The notes under the pieces were generated by a model. The model saw only the letters and a program-made list of their open reading frames with translations, ran no database searches and had not been told where the DNA came from. Below are positions 4,525-5,270 of a DNA stretch of 5,270 nt, piece by piece. Position 1 is the first letter of the stretch. The number at the start of each line of letters is the position of its first letter. This DNA comes from Candidatus Colwellbacteria bacterium RIFCSPLOWO2_01_FULL_48_10 (GTDB taxonomy: Bacteria; Patescibacteriota; Minisyncoccia; UBA6257; Colwellbacteraceae), in contig MHIY01000020.1 of NCBI GenBank assembly GCA_001817755.1, forward strand, positions 4,388 to 9,657, written 5' to 3'. The translations under genes and the position numbers were made by a program.

Positions 4525-4554
4525 GGCCCAAATGAATCTTCGTTCACTTGAGCC
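4525..4554 (-). repeat. 12-bp hairpin that pairs fully only as minus-strand RNA
   Basis: Bases 4525-4536 face 4543-4554 around a 6-base loop. Read from the plus strand there are two A-C mismatches; read as minus-strand RNA the same positions are G-U pairs, so the stem is complete. This suggests a minus-strand transcript, upstream of smpB, for which structure matters. Confidence 0.4.
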
Positions 4555-4579
4555 CGCGCTAGAAATATTAGCCAATGAC

Positions 4580-4623
4580 CAACCATCACCACTTTTCACG
4601 GCCGTGAAAAGTGGTGATGGTTG
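4580..4623. repeat. 44-bp perfect palindrome, left copy
   Basis: The half-sequence is CAACCA plus TCACCACTTTTCACGG, followed by its exact reverse complement, centred between 4601 and 4602. The inner 32 bp (4586-4617) is identical to the right copy at 5218-5249. The last bases, TTG, overlap the TG of the probable extended -10 of the following gene, so a protein bound here would block that promoter. Confidence 0.95.
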
Positions 4624-4630
4624 TGATACT
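4622..4630 (+). promoter_or_regulatory. Probable extended -10 for the PaaX/Cas2-like gene
   Basis: TGT followed by GATACT (4625-4630) gives an extended -10 and a start point near 4637, some 16 bases before the ATG. The -35 position (4602-4607) would fall inside the palindrome and is not consensus. Confidence 0.4.
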
Positions 4631-4652
4631 ATGGAAGTTGAATTGAATAACG

Positions 4653-5210
4653 ATGAAGAAAGGAATTAACATAACAAATAAAATTCTAGAAATCCTTGCC
4701 GAGGGCGCCGTTACCAGTTTGGCTCTTCTCGGGGCGTTCTTGGAGTCCGGTTATGGCGTTTCATATCACAAATTGAATATGAATTTTGAAAAGAACCACG
4801 ATTTTTTATCCGGTTCCGGCGGTGAATTTAGCCGCGAGCGGCGTAATTTTAAATCTATGCTTAGCAAGCTTAAGCAAGCTGGTCTTATCGAAGAGGGGAA
4901 GAGCGGATGGATTGCAACTGCTTTAGGGAAGAAAAAGATTTCTACCAGCATGCCTTCTTTGAGCTATGAGAAAGAGGGGGATAAAACTCTAAAAATAGTT
5001 ATTTTTGATGTTCCAGAGAAATACCGCAGAAAGAGGGATTGGCTTAGGCGGGCTCTTACGGAGATCGGGTTCAAAAAGCTCCAGCAAAGCGTTTGGTCTG
5101 GGAAAATAAGGTTGCCAAGAGAGTTTATGGATGATTTAAAAGATTTGGATTTATTGGATTATGTGGATATTCTTGAAGTTACTAAGACTGGCTCTGTGAG
5201 AGAGCTGTAA
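4653..5210 (+). CDS. PaaX-like winged-helix protein with Cas2-like domain
   Basis: The protein has 185 residues in two parts. Residues 8-97 look like a winged helix-turn-helix (NKILEILAEGAVTSLALLGAFL, then RNFKSMLSKLKQAGLIEEGKSGWIATALGKKKI). Residues 113-176 resemble the Cas2-like ferredoxin-fold domain found in PaaX regulators: LKIVIFDVPEKYRRKRDWLRRAL, then IGFKKLQQSVWSGKI. D119 in IFDVP sits where Cas2 nucleases carry their conserved Asp, and QQSVW matches the Cas2 Q-x-S-V-[FW] strand. No cas1 or CRISPR array is visible, so calling it cas2 would be wrong. It could be a DNA-binding regulator, or a nuclease-like protein acting on the palindromes on either side. ATG 4653 lacks a good SD. The stop codon's last base is the first base of the right palindrome. 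Confidence 0.8.
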   Translation: MKKGINITNKILEILAEGAVTSLALLGAFLESGYGVSYHKLNMNFEKNHDFLSGSGGEFSRERRNFKSMLSKLKQAGLIEEGKSGWIATALGKKKISTSMPSLSYEKEGDKTLKIVIFDVPEKYRRKRDWLRRALTEIGFKKLQQSVWSGKIRLPREFMDDLKDLDLLDYVDILEVTKTGSVREL

Positions 5211-5257
5211 TCCCCTGTCACCACTTTTCACGGCCGTGAAAAGTGGTGACAGGGGAT
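5210..5257. repeat. 48-bp perfect palindrome, right copy
   Basis: The half-sequence is ATCCCCTG plus TCACCACTTTTCACGG, followed by its exact reverse complement, centred between 5233 and 5234. The inner 32 bp (5218-5249) equals the left copy; the outer arms do not. No T tract follows, so it is not an ordinary terminator, although such a hairpin would protect or end the gene's mRNA. Confidence 0.95.
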
Positions 5258-5270
5258 AGGCCGGGCAGAG

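Noticed and set aside
4653..5210. Annotation as a CRISPR Cas2 with the palindromes as CRISPR repeats
   Set aside because: There are only two palindromes, 632 bp apart, with a gene between them; there are no spacers or cas1, and an N-terminal winged helix points to the PaaX-like family.
5210..5257. Ordinary rho-independent terminator of the PaaX/Cas2-like gene
   Set aside because: No T tract follows, and the identical core occurs upstream of the gene where a terminator makes no sense.

Overview
The window looks like chromosomal DNA from a small-genome bacterium, most likely a Patescibacteria (CPR) member, perhaps Parcubacteria-like. This rests on several hints and not on a marker tree. Most starts lack a Shine-Dalgarno (SD) sequence and sit 6-8 bases after a -10 box. 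There are two very small membrane proteins, an AT-rich imperfect inverted repeat of the kind I recall from such genomes, a tmRNA without an encoded CCA, and a PaaX-like protein with a Cas2-like domain.

Layout. 1-111 (-): the 5' end of infC (IF-3), cut by the window edge, with no in-frame ATG or GTG start. 131-247: AT-rich imperfect inverted repeat. 310-678: a strong sigma70-type promoter reads leftwards into a GC-rich, hairpin-rich stretch of about 330 nt that ends in a terminator-like hairpin. It is either an unidentified structured RNA or a long leader with tiny ORFs on the way to infC. 760-1402 (-): two small membrane proteins separated by a hairpin terminator. 1506-2105 (-): an AlkA-type DNA glycosylase. 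2171-2974 (+): an isopenicillin-N-synthase-like 2-oxoglutarate/Fe(II) oxygenase, divergent from the glycosylase. 3146-3340 (-): an unknown 64-residue basic protein with its own consensus promoter and a real SD. 3444-3599: three strong hairpins, the last being the tmRNA terminator. 3609-3934 (-): tmRNA. 4006-4476 (-): smpB. 4653-5210 (+): the PaaX/Cas2-like protein, divergent from smpB.

The functional core is the trans-translation pair: smpB and ssrA lie in the same direction 71 bases apart, so SmpB and its RNA partner are probably expressed together. The tag encoded by this tmRNA reads AKNSFTFAPRALAYA.

The most unusual structure is at the right end. The PaaX/Cas2-like gene is bracketed by two long perfect palindromes (44 and 48 bp) that share an identical 32-bp core. 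Their outermost arms differ in sequence, yet each is still perfectly self-complementary. The left copy runs into the gene's probable extended -10 and the right copy begins on the last base of its stop codon. This could be a self-bracketing operator pair, or a small mobile or REP-like unit whose Cas2-fold protein acts on the hairpins. Both readings are inference.
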